This document shows, in pieces, positions 20,903-30,970 of a stretch of DNA of 64,000 nt. How positions within the stretch are numbered: position 1 is the first letter of the stretch; every line of letters begins with the position of its first letter. The position numbers were made by a program, and so were the translations under genes. The DNA comes from Mesorhizobium sp. (GTDB lineage: Bacteria > Pseudomonadota > Alphaproteobacteria > Rhizobiales > Rhizobiaceae), in NCBI GenBank assembly GCA_004017535.1, contig SAJS01000006.1:124001-188000 (forward strand), written 5' to 3'. A model generated the notes under the pieces. The model was not told the DNA's origin. It saw only the letters and a list, made by a program, of their open reading frames with translations, and did no database searches.

Positions 20903-21676
20903 ATGGCCGTGCGCGCTGGCTTGGAATGGATGATGGGTCTGCTTCGAAATTCTCTTTGCGTGCTTGCGCTGTCGCTCTTGGCGGCGTCGGCCGGCAATGC
21001 CGCGACGCTTCTCGAGCCGACGCTCCATCTGAAGCCCCAAGCCCCGGAAGGGGGTGGGCGAGTTGCCCTGACACTCGACGCTTGCGGGGGAAAGACCGAC
21101 ACAAGAATACTTTCGGCTCTTGTCGACAATCGCATATCGGCGACCATCTTCGTTACCGGCATCTGGCTTAAGCGCAATGCCGCGGCCGTCGAGATCATGC
21201 GAGCCCATCCCGATCTGTTCGAGCTGGAAAACCATGGCGGCCGCCACATTCCCGCGGTCGATACGCCGCGGAAGATTTACGGCATAAGCAGCGCCGGCAG
21301 CCCGGACGCCGTGCAGGCCGAGGTTGAATCCGGCGCCGCGGCGCTCGCCAGCGCGGGCGGACCGGCGCCCAAATGGTTTCGCGGCGCCACCGCGGAATAC
21401 AGCCCATCGGCGATCGCCATGATCCGCAAGCTGGGCTTCAAGATCGCCGGCTTCTCGGTCAATGGCGACGGCGGCTCGCTGCTCGGCGCCAAGGAAACGG
21501 CACGCCGCATCGGCGCCGCCAAGGACGGCGACGTCATCATCGCACACATTAACCAGCCGACGCATGCGGCCGGCGAGGGCGTGGTTCAGGGGCTGCTCGC
21601 CTTGAAGCAGAAAGGCATGACCTTCGTGCGCCTGGACGATGCCGACGGTATAGGCAACGACGGCACCACCGATTGA
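20903..21676 (+). CDS. Secreted polysaccharide deacetylase (NodB-homology domain)
   Basis: This 257-residue protein starts with a signal-peptide-like segment (LLRNSLCVLALSLLAASA, then a GNAA cleavage-like site). It contains a NodB-homology fold: VALTLDACGG corresponds to motif 1 (the metal/catalytic Asp), ELENHGGRH to motif 2 with its His residues, and GDVIIAHINQP to the later His motif. It would act in the periplasm or outside, removing acetyl groups from a polysaccharide or a peptidoglycan-like substrate. It is located just after two LPS-type glycosyltransferases in the same direction. The frame extends upstream to 20708 but overlaps the preceding gene. The ATG at 20903 is chosen, with ATGs at 20930 and 20933 as alternatives. 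Confidence 0.8.
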   Translation: MAVRAGLEWMMGLLRNSLCVLALSLLAASAGNAATLLEPTLHLKPQAPEGGGRVALTLDACGGKTDTRILSALVDNRISATIFVTGIWLKRNAAAVEIMRAHPDLFELENHGGRHIPAVDTPRKIYGISSAGSPDAVQAEVESGAAALASAGGPAPKWFRGATAEYSPSAIAMIRKLGFKIAGFSVNGDGGSLLGAKETARRIGAAKDGDVIIAHINQPTHAAGEGVVQGLLALKQKGMTFVRLDDADGIGNDGTTD

Positions 21677-21745
21677 GCGGGCGGTGCGGCGGCTGAATTT
21701 TGGCAGCCATACCCTTCCGAGATTGACGTGAACGCCCATCCCTTC

Positions 21746-21793
21746 GTCATCCACGGGTCTGCGCTGCGTCGCTTCGCTCCTGCTCCGCCCTGA
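21746..21793. repeat. Dispersed intergenic repeat, copy 1 (inverted relative to 54541)
   Basis: This 48-base stretch reads, on the opposite strand, GGGCGGAGCAGGAGCGAAG and continues as CGACGC...GCGCAGACCC. Apart from two single-base length differences it matches the stretch at 54541-54590, but in the opposite orientation. Repeats of this form are common between genes in rhizobial genomes. No coding potential is seen here. Confidence 0.7.
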
Positions 21794-21847
21794 CGCTTGG
21801 GCTTCGCCTGTCTCAGACCGCAGCGACGGCCCAGCCCAATCGAAAAC

Positions 21848-22237
21848 TCAGCTCGGTTCGGCTTCGACCGTTACCTTGCTCGTGTAGAACGCGCCGTGGT
21901 TGCGGATCTCGGTCATTTCGTCGAACGGATGTTCATAAGCCCACATGGCATTCGTGCCGGCTTCGCCGGCCGCCTGGACGCTCCAGTAGCTGGCATCGCC
22001 CTTGTAGGGGCAATGCGTCGAGTGCTCGGTGCCGGCGAGCTTGCTGAAGTCGATATCGTCGAACGGGATGTAGAAGGCCGCCGGGTAGGGGGGTTCTGAA
22101 AGCATCTTGGCCCGGGTGGATCTTGCGATGATGGTATCGCCGGCGCGCACGGTGACGCTGCCGCGATAGGGTTCGACGGTGATCACCTTGTCGGGATTGC
22201 GCTGGAAGCCGGGGGCAGGGTTGGCGGGCTTGTCCAT
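21848..22237 (-). CDS. DUF427 family protein
   Basis: This 129-residue protein has the DUF427 pattern: VTVEPYRGSVTVRAGDTIIA, then YPAAFYIPFDDID, HCPYKGDASYW and WAYEHPFDEM. This is a small cytosolic beta-tunnel domain widely present in Actinobacteria and Rhizobiales. The function is not established. The frame reaches 22300, but the ATG at 22237 has GGAGACC upstream and gives the usual family N-terminus, so it is chosen. Two repeat units flank the gene, and it appears to be a single-gene unit. Confidence 0.85.
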   Translation of the reverse strand: MDKPANPAPGFQRNPDKVITVEPYRGSVTVRAGDTIIARSTRAKMLSEPPYPAAFYIPFDDIDFSKLAGTEHSTHCPYKGDASYWSVQAAGEAGTNAMWAYEHPFDEMTEIRNHGAFYTSKVTVEAEPS

Positions 22238-22249
22238 GAATGGTCTCCT

Positions 22250-22296
22250 GGAGCAATTCCAGCAAAAGTGCGAAGCGGTTTCCGTCGGGAATTGCG
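22250..22296. repeat. Palindromic intergenic repeat with AAAAGTGCGAAGCGG core
   Basis: Inverted arms CAATTCC (22254-22260) and GGAATTG (22288-22294) enclose a core reading CAAAAGTGCGAAGCGGTTT. The same core with different arms makes up the tandem repeat at 26459-26580. This points to a family of mobile or structural intergenic repeats typical of Rhizobiales. No gene is seen in 22238-22438. Confidence 0.6.
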
Positions 22297-22438
22297 TCAA
22301 AACAAAGAGAACGGTTTGCCGTCCATGAAACAGTGAAACGTTCTCGCGGCAGACTTACATGTGTCGGCTCAGTGCGCCGCGCAAGCCCGCGCGGCGCGAG
22401 GCTTCATCACCATTCATTGAACGTCTGTTGGCCAGCCG

Positions 22439-22795
22439 TCAGGCGGCTGTCTTGAAGGCATCCATGAGGCCGGCATAGGCGGCGGCAATGCCGGCCACCG
22501 GATTGGTGCTTCTTGCCGCGGTTTCGACCTTGAGCGCGCCGCCGCTGGTCGGCAGCGTCAGCAGCAGGAACTGGCGATTGCCCGCGTCGCCGATGCAGGC
22601 GGCTGCGACATGCTCGCCATTCTCGCCGTTTTCGACGCGCATCTTGAACAGCAGCGTTCCGCCGACAGCCTCAAGCGCGCCGCCGACGACTTCGGCAAAT
22701 TCATCTTCGGAAACGGTTTTGATGTCCGGCGCCAGATCGTCCAGACTTTCGGCAAGCGTGCTTTCGAGGGCTTTTTCGTCGAGCTGCGCGTCCAT
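22439..22795 (-). CDS. Conserved hypothetical protein
   Basis: This 118-residue acidic protein has no signal peptide or membrane segment. It begins MDAQLDEKALESTLAESLDD, followed by an alpha/beta segment with GTLLFKMRVENGENGEHVAAACIGD and ends in an Ala-rich helix. I do not recognise the family. Codon use is the same as in the chromosomal neighbours. The frame extends to 22822, and the ATG at 22795 is chosen as the first within a normal distance of the adjoining promoter region. It is divergent from the acyl-CoA ligase gene with a gap of 190 bases. No function is proposed. Confidence 0.65.
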   Translation of the reverse strand: MDAQLDEKALESTLAESLDDLAPDIKTVSEDEFAEVVGGALEAVGGTLLFKMRVENGENGEHVAAACIGDAGNRQFLLLTLPTSGGALKVETAARSTNPVAGIAAAYAGLMDAFKTAA

Positions 22796-22985
22796 GCGAA
22801 CCACTCCATTCGCCAATCTCACCCAGCCCGTTAACGAAACTTAACGGCGAGGATGGCCGGATTATGGCGGTTTTCCCGGTTCTTCGATCCATCCACGGGC
22901 TTCGACTTATGGCGGCTGGACAATCCGCCGGTTCGTTCCACAATGTGCGGAACAAACGACGCGAATGCGCCAAGGGGAGGAATAG

Positions 22986-24614
22986 ATGCTCGGATTGATG
23001 CAGGAATGGCCGCTGCTTTGCCATAAGCTGATCGACCACGCCGAACGCCAGCACGGCAGCCGGGAGGTCGTGTCGCGTTCGATCGAAGGTCCGATCGTTC
23101 GCACGACCTTCTCCGAAATCCATCGCCGGTCGCTCAAGGTGGCGCAGCGTCTGGAGCGTGACGGCTTCGTGCTCGGCGACCGTATCGCGACCCTTGCCTG
23201 GAACACGGCCCGCCATATCGAAGCCTGGTACGGCATCATGGGCATCGGCGCGATCTACCACACGCTGAACCCGAGGCTTTTTCCCGAGCAGATCTCCTGG
23301 ATCATGAACAATGCCGAGGACAAGGCGATCTTCGTCGACCTGACCTTCGTGCCGCTCCTGGAAAAGATCGCGGGTGCGGTGAAATCGCTGCGACGGGTGA
23401 TCGTGCTGACCGACCGGGCGCATATGCCGCAAACGACGCTGGCCAATGCCGTCGCCTACGAGGAATGGCTGGCCGAGGCCGACGGCGATTTCGCCTGGAA
23501 GACGTTCGACGAGAACACCGCCGCCGGCATGTGCTACACTTCGGGCACGACGGGCGACCCGAAAGGCGTGCTTTACAGCCACCGCTCCAATGTCCTTCAC
23601 GCCATGATAGCCGCCATGCCCGACGCCATGGGCCTGTCGACGCGCGATGTCGTCCTGCCCGTCGTGCCGATGTTCCACGCCAACGCCTGGGGGCTCGGCC
23701 AGAGCGGACCGATGATCGGCGCCAAGCTGGTGATGCCGGGCTGCAAGATGGACGGCGCCTCAATCTACGAACTGCTCGACACGGAAAAGGTGACGTTCAG
23801 CGCCGCGGTGCCCACCGTCTGGATGATGCTGCTGCAATATCTGGAAGAGACCGGCAAGAAGCTGCCTTATCTGAAGAAGGTCGTGATCGGCGGGGCATCC
23901 TGTCCGCGCGCCATCACCGCCAAATTCCAGGATGATTACGATGTGCAGGTGGTGCATGCCTGGGGCATGACGGAGATGTCGCCGCTCGGCACGCTCTGCA
24001 CGCTGAAGCCACAATATGAGACGCTGACCGGCGAGGCGCGGCTCGATGTCCAGGCCAAGCAGGGTTTTCCGCCCTTCGGCGTCGAGATGAAAGTGACCGA
24101 CGACGATAACAACGCGCTGCCTTGGGACGGCAAGACCTTCGGGCATCTCAAGGTGCGCGGTCCGGCGGTGGCCCGCGCCTATTATGGCGGCGCTGGCGCC
24201 GAGCAGTTCGATGCCGACGGCTGGTTCGACACGGGCGATGTCGCCCATATCGACGTCAGCGGCTACATGCAGATCACCGATCGCGCCAAGGATGTCATCA
24301 AGTCCGGCGGCGAATGGATATCGACCATCGACCTGGAGAATCTCGCCGTCGGCCACCCGGACGTGGCGGAGGCGGCGGCGATCGGCATCCCGCATTCGAA
24401 ATGGGGCGAGCGGCCCTTGCTGGTCGTCGTCAGCAAGCCCGGAAGGGAGCCGAGCAAGAAAGACATCCTCACCTTCATGAGCGGCAAGGTGGCGAAATGG
24501 TGGATGCCCGACGACGTCGCCTTCGTCGGCGAAATTCCGCACACCGCCACCGGCAAGATCCAGAAGACCAGCCTGCGCGCCCAGTTCAAGGATTACCGCC
24601 TGCCGACGGATTGA
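22986..24614 (+). CDS. Acyl-CoA synthetase / AMP-dependent ligase
   Basis: This 542-residue ANL-superfamily ligase carries the P-loop-like [12 protein letters not shown] (around residue 180), [12 protein letters not shown] (A5-type motif), the [12 protein letters not shown] hinge-side motif and [10 protein letters not shown] near the C-terminus with the catalytic Lys. It activates a carboxylic acid to an acyl-adenylate and then to acyl-CoA. Sequence style is that of the medium/long-chain or 3-methylmercaptopropionyl-CoA ligase group (DmdB/FadD-like), but the substrate cannot be fixed here. An AGGGGAGG sequence precedes the ATG by a few bases. It stands apart from other fatty acid genes, so the pathway is unclear. 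Confidence 0.9.
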   Translation: MLGLMQEWPLLCHKLIDHAERQHGSREVVSRSIEGPIVRTTFSEIHRRSLKVAQRLERDGFVLGDRIATLAWNTARHIEAWYGIMGIGAIYHTLNPRLFPEQISWIMNNAEDKAIFVDLTFVPLLEKIAGAVKSLRRVIVLTDRAHMPQTTLANAVAYEEWLAEADGDFAWKTFDENTAAGMCYTSGTTGDPKGVLYSHRSNVLHAMIAAMPDAMGLSTRDVVLPVVPMFHANAWGLGQSGPMIGAKLVMPGCKMDGASIYELLDTEKVTFSAAVPTVWMMLLQYLEETGKKLPYLKKVVIGGASCPRAITAKFQDDYDVQVVHAWGMTEMSPLGTLCTLKPQYETLTGEARLDVQAKQGFPPFGVEMKVTDDDNNALPWDGKTFGHLKVRGPAVARAYYGGAGAEQFDADGWFDTGDVAHIDVSGYMQITDRAKDVIKSGGEWISTIDLENLAVGHPDVAEAAAIGIPHSKWGERPLLVVVSKPGREPSKKDILTFMSGKVAKWWMPDDVAFVGEIPHTATGKIQKTSLRAQFKDYRLPTD

Positions 24615-24695
24615 CGAAAATGTTCGATCTTCCGGCTTCAAGCCCGCGCCAAAAACCGCTAACTCTCGGCCCGGGTTGGGAAGATACGGCGAAGA

Positions 24696-25481
24696 ATGGC
24701 ATCTATTCCTGAACGGCAGACGTCGAGGGCGGCCGGCTGGTCGCGGCGGATCGGGGCATTTTCCCTCGTTCTTTTGCTCACCGCCGTTGCCGGTTACCGG
24801 CTCGGATTCGTCGAGACGCCGCCTTTCCTGTGGGTGCTTGCGGTCGTCGCGCTGCTGGCGGCGCTCGCCCTGTTGCTGGCGGGTCTCGGCCTGTCGAGGG
24901 TCTGGAGCTTCGGCGATCGCGGCGGCCGCGATCTCAGCGTCGGCGCGCTGCTGGCGCTGCTTGTTCTGGCGCCCTACGGCGTCGCCGTCTACTGGGCCAC
25001 GATCTACCCGCCGCTGCGCGACATCTCGACCGATCTCGACGACCCGCCGGTTCTGGACACCAGCGACCGTACAAGCGACATGAACGAGCTGTCGCCGCCG
25101 ACCCCTGGCGAACAGAGCCTGCAGGCTGATGCCTATCCGCTGGTCAGCGGCCACAGCTACAATTTGCCTTTCGAAACCGTCGTCGACGCTGTCGAAACCG
25201 TGCTCGACCGCCGCGACTGGCAGCTGACGGCGCCTTATCCCGACATCAACGGGCAGAGCGAGGCGACGATCAATGCGCTGGCCAAGGGCTTTGTGCTCGG
25301 ACTGCCGGCCGATGTCGCCATCCGCGTCACCGACGATGGCGAGCAGGTCATCGTCGACATGCGCTCGGCCTCCCGCTACGGCCGCTACGACCTCGGCGAC
25401 AACGCCGCCCGTATCACGGATTTCCTCGGCGAGTTGGACCAGGAAGTCGCCGGGCAGGTTGGCGCGGCGCCGGCCGAGTGA
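24696..25481 (+). CDS. DUF1499 membrane protein
   Basis: This 261-residue protein has three hydrophobic segments in its first 110 residues (IGAFSLVLLLTAVAGY, FLWVLAVVALLAALALLL, GALLALLVLAPYGVAVYW). A soluble C-terminal domain with LVSGHSYNLPFETVVDAVE, QSEATINALAKGFVLGLPADVAIRV and RSASRYGRYDLGDNAARI corresponds to DUF1499. The domain probably faces the periplasm. The function is unknown for the family. It is 81 bases after the acyl-CoA ligase in the same direction and ends where the convergent MBL-fold gene ends, so it is the last gene of this unit. Confidence 0.8.
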   Translation: MASIPERQTSRAAGWSRRIGAFSLVLLLTAVAGYRLGFVETPPFLWVLAVVALLAALALLLAGLGLSRVWSFGDRGGRDLSVGALLALLVLAPYGVAVYWATIYPPLRDISTDLDDPPVLDTSDRTSDMNELSPPTPGEQSLQADAYPLVSGHSYNLPFETVVDAVETVLDRRDWQLTAPYPDINGQSEATINALAKGFVLGLPADVAIRVTDDGEQVIVDMRSASRYGRYDLGDNAARITDFLGELDQEVAGQVGAAPAE

Positions 25482-26390
25482 TCAGCCGGCGGGACTGAAA
25501 ATGCCGTCGATCGCCGGGTCGCCTTCGGTGGCGATCAGGCCGCGCGCGACCAGATCCTCGAGATGGGCCAGCACCGACAGCCCCGCGGCGCCGTGCAGGC
25601 GGGGGTCGGTGTCGCGATAGATCGCCGCGACCATCTCCCTGATCGTCCGGTCGCCGGCGCGGATGCGTTCAAGGATCGCCCTTTCACGCATCTTGCGATG
25701 CGTTTTCAGGCCGCGCATGAACCTTTGGGGCGCGGTCACGGGCCCGCCATGGCCCGGCAGCAGCAGACGATCCTCGCGCGCCAGCAGCCTGTCGAGAGAG
25801 CCCATGTAATCGGCCATGGCGCCGTCCGGCGGCGCGACGATCGAGGTCGACCAGGCCATGACATGGTCGGCCGAAAACAGGGTGCCGGTGCCCTCGAGGG
25901 CAAACACGGCATGGTTGGCGGTGTGGCCGGGCGTGAGGACGGTGCGGATCGCCCAGCCGTCGCCCTCGGTCAGTGCATTGTCGGCCAGCGCAATATCGGG
26001 CACGAAGGCCAGGTCGGCGCTGGCGTCGAGCGGATTGATCTCGCCGATGCGCAAGGGCCGCGCCGGCCGGTGCGGGCCTTCGGCAAATGTCGGTGCGCCA
26101 GTTCGCTCCTTCAGGCGCGCCGCGAGGGGCGAATGGTCGCGATGGGTGTGGCTGACGAAAATGTGGCTGACCGGCCGGCCAGCGATCGCCGTGAGCAGCG
26201 TTTCGAGATGCGCGTCGTCTTCCGGCCCCGGATCGATCACCGCCAGCGTGTCGCGGCCGACGAGATAGCTGTTGGTGCCGTGGAAGGTGAACGGACTCGG
26301 ATTTCCAGCGGTGATGCGCAGCACATCCGGCGCAACCGTGACCGCCCGGCCGTAGGCCGGGTCGAAGCTGGTATCGAATTCAAGCGCCAT
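25482..26390 (-). CDS. MBL-fold metallo-hydrolase
   Basis: This 302-residue metallo-beta-lactamase-fold enzyme has the metal-binding motif SHTHRDHSPLA (HxHxDH). Further ligands sit in LTPGHTANHAVF, FSADHVMAW and LLPGHGGPV. The C-terminal winged-helix-like region (GLSVLAHLEDLVARGLI) resembles the LACTB2/RNase Z-like hydrolase subgroup of the MBL family with a C-terminal helical domain. Probable roles are thioester or phosphoester hydrolysis; the substrate is unknown. The stop codon directly abuts that of the convergent DUF1499 gene. The upstream region toward BioY is filled with repeats. Confidence 0.85.
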   Translation of the reverse strand: MALEFDTSFDPAYGRAVTVAPDVLRITAGNPSPFTFHGTNSYLVGRDTLAVIDPGPEDDAHLETLLTAIAGRPVSHIFVSHTHRDHSPLAARLKERTGAPTFAEGPHRPARPLRIGEINPLDASADLAFVPDIALADNALTEGDGWAIRTVLTPGHTANHAVFALEGTGTLFSADHVMAWSTSIVAPPDGAMADYMGSLDRLLAREDRLLLPGHGGPVTAPQRFMRGLKTHRKMRERAILERIRAGDRTIREMVAAIYRDTDPRLHGAAGLSVLAHLEDLVARGLIATEGDPAIDGIFSPAG

Positions 26391-26458
26391 GCCGGATTCC
26401 TTTGCAATGCGGCAAAATGATTGCCGCCCGATACGGAAGCCAATATAGGAAATTCAAT

Positions 26459-26518
26459 GCATGTCGCCCAAAAGTGCGCAGCGGTTTTGGGACAACGGCA
26501 TGCATCAAGAAAGTTTTT
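26459..26518. repeat. Tandem repeat unit 1 (60 bp)
   Basis: The unit contains CCCAAAA and TTTTGGG as inverted arms around a GTGCGCAGCGG core and ends with CATGCATCAAGAAAG. It is repeated with two differences at 26521-26580, an offset of 62 bases. No start signal or gene is seen in it. It lies between the divergent MBL hydrolase and bioY genes. Confidence 0.9.
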
Positions 26519-26520
26519 GA

Positions 26521-26580
26521 GCATGTCGCCCAAAAGTGCGCAGCGGTTTTGGGACAACGACATGCATCAAGAGAGTTTTT
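26521..26580. repeat. Tandem repeat unit 2 (60 bp)
   Basis: This is the second copy of the 60-base unit at 26459, nearly identical (G to A after GGGACAAC, and A to G in CAAGAAAG). The pair occupies most of the region upstream of bioY, so it could form a long hairpin in the leader or affect promoter spacing. Confidence 0.9.
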
Positions 26581-26630
26581 TGAAGCCAGCAAATCAGCCA
26601 CCCGATGAATCAGCCAGAATGAGGAAGACC

Positions 26631-27221
26631 ATGGCAATTGCAACCACGATGCGTCCGCTCGTTTCTCTCACTCTGCCGGAGCGGGGTGCCGCGCGGCTCG
26701 CGACCCAGCTCTTCCTGGCGCTTGCCGGAACCCTGCTGCTCACGCTTTCGGCCAAGACCAAAGTGGTGCTCGGTCCAGTCGATATTTCGCTGCAGACGTT
26801 GGCCGTGCTGCTGATCGCTTCGGCTTTCGGCCTGCGGCTGGCCGTCGCGACGCTGCTTCTCTACCTCGCCGAAGGCGCGTATGGCTTGCCGGTCTTCCAG
26901 GGCACGCCGGAAAAGGGCATCGGCATCGCCTATATGCTGGGCTCGACGGGCGGCTACCTCGCCGGTTTCGTGGTCATGGCGGCGATCGCCGGCTGGGCCG
27001 CCGACCGCGGCTGGGACCGCAGTCCGTTCAAGCTGTTCGGCGCGATGCTGACCGCCGAGGTCGTCATGATGGCCATGGGCTTTGCCTGGCTGGCGATGCT
27101 CATCGGACCGGAAAAGTCCTGGCAGTTCGGCGTCCTGCCTTTCATCGTCGGCGACCTGATCAAGGTGGCCTTGGCCGCCAGCCTAGTGCCGGCCGTGTGG
27201 GCATTGGTCAAGCGCGGCTGA
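26631..27221 (+). CDS. bioY: Biotin transporter substrate-binding subunit BioY
   Basis: This 196-residue polytopic protein has about six hydrophobic segments and the BioY family pattern: VVLGPVDISLQTLAVLL, LYLAEGAYGLPVF, GGYLAGFVVMAAIAGW. BioY is the S-component of ECF-type biotin transporters and can act alone or with BioM/BioN. Those genes are not next to it here. A GAGGAAG sequence precedes the ATG at 26631; the ATG at 26619 is an alternative. I looked for the palindrome TTATnnATAA of the alphaproteobacterial regulator BioR upstream and saw none. A strong terminator follows at 27240. Confidence 0.9.
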   Translation: MAIATTMRPLVSLTLPERGAARLATQLFLALAGTLLLTLSAKTKVVLGPVDISLQTLAVLLIASAFGLRLAVATLLLYLAEGAYGLPVFQGTPEKGIGIAYMLGSTGGYLAGFVVMAAIAGWAADRGWDRSPFKLFGAMLTAEVVMMAMGFAWLAMLIGPEKSWQFGVLPFIVGDLIKVALAASLVPAVWALVKRG

Positions 27222-27239
27222 TCGCGATCGACGCAAGAA

Positions 27240-27276
27240 GGGCCGGCGGGCGACAGGCGCCCGCCGGCCCTTTTTT
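27240..27276 (+). terminator. Rho-independent terminator after bioY
   Basis: A perfect 13-base stem (GGGCCGGCGGGCG paired with CGCCCGCCGGCCC) with a five-base loop is followed by six T residues. It lies 18 bases after the bioY stop and insulates the rfb operon from it. Confidence 0.95.
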
Positions 27277-27440
27277 ATGCCGCGGTCGGATTTCGCTCGA
27301 AACCACCGCGTGCCGGATGGTAGAAAGCGAGACCAGCGTCGGGAAGGAATCAAACCCGACATTGACAAGCCAGTGCCCGAAACCTAAGCACGGGCAACTT
27401 GGCATCTGGGCGGGGGCCGCGGTAGTTCAAGGAGAGCTTG

Positions 27441-28331
27441 TTGAAAGGAATTATCCTTGCGGGCGGCGGCGGAACACGACTTTATCCGCTAACATTAGCT
27501 GTATCTAAGCAAATACTGCCGATCTACGACAAGCCTATGATCTATTACCCGCTGAGCGTGCTGATGCTCGCGGGAATCCGCCAGATCCTGGTCATTTCAA
27601 CTCCGCGCGACTTGCCGGTTTTCCAGGCTTTGCTGGGCGACGGCTCCGAATTCGGCCTGGAGCTCTCCTATGCCGAGCAGCCGCAGCCCAACGGACTCGC
27701 CGAGGCTTTCATCATTGGCCGCGACTTCATCGGCAAGGACAGCGTTTCGATGATTCTCGGCGACAACATCTATTTCGGCGGCGGCCTATCGCAGCTCTGC
27801 CGCGAGGCGGCGGCGCGCGACGGCGGCGCCTCTGTCTTCGCCTATTATGTCGACGATCCGGAGCGCTATGGCGTGGTCTCCTTCGACAAGGTCACCGCCA
27901 AGGCTCTGACGATCGAGGAGAAGCCGCAAAAGCCGAAGTCCAACTGGGCTGTGACTGGTCTCTATTTCTATGACAACAACGTGGTCGACATTGCTTCGAC
28001 CATCCGCCCCTCGGCGCGCGGCGAGCTCGAGATCACGGCGGTCAACAATGTCTACCTCGAGCGTGGCGAGCTGCATGTCCACCGCCTCGGCCGCGGCTAT
28101 GCTTGGCTGGATACCGGCACGCATGACAGCCTGCTCGAGGCCTCTTCCTTCGTGCGCACGATCGAGCATCGCCAGGGCGTCAAGATCGCCTGCCCCGAGG
28201 AGATTGCGCTGGAGCAGCGCTGGATCAGCGCCGACAAGGTTCTGGATCGCGCCGCGCTGCTCGGCAAGAACGAATATGCCGCCTATCTGCGCCGGCGGGT
28301 GGCCGATCTGATGGAGGAACAGGGTGCTTGA
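27441..28331 (+). CDS. rfbA: Glucose-1-phosphate thymidylyltransferase
   Basis: This 296-residue enzyme catalyses the first step to dTDP-L-rhamnose, glucose-1-phosphate plus dTTP to dTDP-glucose. [17 protein letters not shown] and [18 protein letters not shown] are the nucleotide and sugar binding motifs of Rml[37 protein letters not shown] and [15 protein letters not shown] follow in the usual order. The start is a TTG. Two TTG codons stand side by side (27438, 27441), and the second gives MKGIILAGG as in the family and the better spacing from the AAGGAG at 27429-27434. A weak start fits the modest level needed. It is the first gene of the coupled rfbACBD operon. Confidence 0.95.
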   Translation: MKGIILAGGGGTRLYPLTLAVSKQILPIYDKPMIYYPLSVLMLAGIRQILVISTPRDLPVFQALLGDGSEFGLELSYAEQPQPNGLAEAFIIGRDFIGKDSVSMILGDNIYFGGGLSQLCREAAARDGGASVFAYYVDDPERYGVVSFDKVTAKALTIEEKPQKPKSNWAVTGLYFYDNNVVDIASTIRPSARGELEITAVNNVYLERGELHVHRLGRGYAWLDTGTHDSLLEASSFVRTIEHRQGVKIACPEEIALEQRWISADKVLDRAALLGKNEYAAYLRRRVADLMEEQGA

Positions 28332-28892
28332 GGTCAGGCCGCTCGGCCTCGACGGCGTGCTGGAGATCGTGCCGAAGCGGCATGGCGACGCGCGCGGTTT
28401 TTTCACCGAGACCTGGAATGCCGAACGCTTCGGCGAGGCCGGCATCCATCTCGCCTTCGTGCAGGACAACCATTCCTACTCCGCCGCGGCCGGTGTGCTG
28501 CGCGGGCTGCACTACCAACTGCCGCCGCGCGCGCAAGACAAGCTGCTGCGTGTCGTCAGGGGCAGCGTGTTCGATGTCGCGGTCGACATCCGCCGCGCCT
28601 CGCCGACTTTCGGCAAATGGGTGGGGCTGGAGGTGTCGGCCGAGATGGGCAACCAGATCCTCGTGCCGAAGGGCTTCGCGCATGGCTTCGTCACGCTCGT
28701 GCCGGATACGGAGGTGATCTACAAGGTGACTGACACCTATTCGCCCGAGCATGACCGGTCGATCCGTTTCGACGACCCTGCGATCGGCATCGCGTGGCCG
28801 GCGCTAGCCGGCGGATACCAGCTTTCGGACAAGGACCAAAAGGCGCCAACGCTGGCCATGGCCGAGGTGTTTGCGTCGGCGGAGAGGGCGGC

Positions 28893-28896
<4 letters not shown>
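28324..28896 (+). CDS. rfbC: dTDP-4-dehydrorhamnose 3,5-epimerase
   Basis: This protein has 190 residues, the usual length of RmlC. Cupin fold with [35 protein letters not shown] (with the catalytic His), [24 protein letters not shown] and [12 protein letters not shown]. It inverts C3 and C5 of dTDP-4-keto-6-deoxyglucose. The start is a GTG at 28324, inside the last codons of rfbA (8-base overlap). It ends in an ATGA overlap with rfbB. Both junctions point to translational coupling. Confidence 0.95.
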
Positions 28897-30022
<1,126 letters not shown>

Positions 30023-30026
<4 letters not shown>

Positions 30027-30970
30027 GGCTTGCCGTGACCGGACGCGAAGGCCAGGTCGCCGCCAGCCTGGTCGAGGCGGCGCGGGGCCGCGACGAGGTG
30101 GAAGTCGTCGCCGTCGGCCGCCCGGCGCTCGACCTTGCGCGGCCCGACACGGTGCTCGCCGCACTGGAAGCGGCAAGGCCCGACATCGTCGTTTCCGCCG
30201 CCGCCTACACCGCCGTCGACCAGGCCGAGGACGAGAAGGACCTGGCCTTCGCGGTGAACGCCACCGGCGCCGGCAAGGTGGCCGAAGCCGCGGCAAGGCT
30301 CGGCGTGCCGGTGATCCATCTGTCGACCGACTACGTGTTCGACGGCGCCAAGGATGGCGCCTATGTCGAGACCGACCCGACCGCCCCGCTCGGCGTCTAC
30401 GGCGCCTCCAAGCTCGCCGGCGAGGAGGCGGTGGCCGCCGCCAATCCGCGCCATATCATCCTGCGCACGGCCTGGGTCTACAGCCCCTTCGGCAAGAACT
30501 TCGTCAAGACGATGCTGCGGCTGGCCGCCGACCGCGACGAGATTGCCGTCGTCGCCGACCAATGGGGCAACCCGACATCGGCGCTCGACATCGCCGACGC
30601 CATCCTGCATGCGGCGGCGAGGCTGGCCGACGACAGGAATTTCGCCGCCTTCGGTGTCTGCCATCTGGCGGGCGAGGGCGACACCAACTGGAGCGGCTTC
30701 GCACGCCACATCCTCGACACAAGCCGGACGCTGGGTGGCCCGTATGCGAAAGTGCGCGATATCGCGACGGCGGATTATCCGACCAAGGCGAGGCGCCCGC
30801 AAAATTCGCGGCTGTCGAGCGCGAAGTTTGAGGGTGTGTTCGGGTGGCGGGCGCCGCACTGGCGGGAGGCGGCGGGGAGGGTGGTCAGCAGGCTCCTGCA
30901 CGATCGAATAGATAATTGCTGTTCGCTTGTTGGGACGGCGAACTTGTCTGGCAGTGCGACGCAGCGATGA
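30023..30970 (+). CDS. rfbD: dTDP-4-dehydrorhamnose reductase
   Basis: This 315-residue RmlD carries [12 protein letters not shown] at the N-terminus (nucleotide binding), [30 protein letters not shown] (YxxxK) and [16 protein letters not shown] near the C-terminus, which are all diagnostic. It reduces dTDP-4-keto-L-rhamnose to dTDP-L-rhamnose. It starts with GTG overlapping the rfbB stop. After [13 protein letters not shown], where homologues normally end, there are about 24 extra residues including a CC pair. The stop then overlaps the ATG of the next gene (ATGA). Loss of the old stop and re-joining with the downstream gene is a possible reason. Confidence 0.93.

Noticed and set aside
26391-26458. 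BioR operator before bioY
   Set aside because: No TTATnnATAA-like palindrome was found between the MBL gene and bioY.
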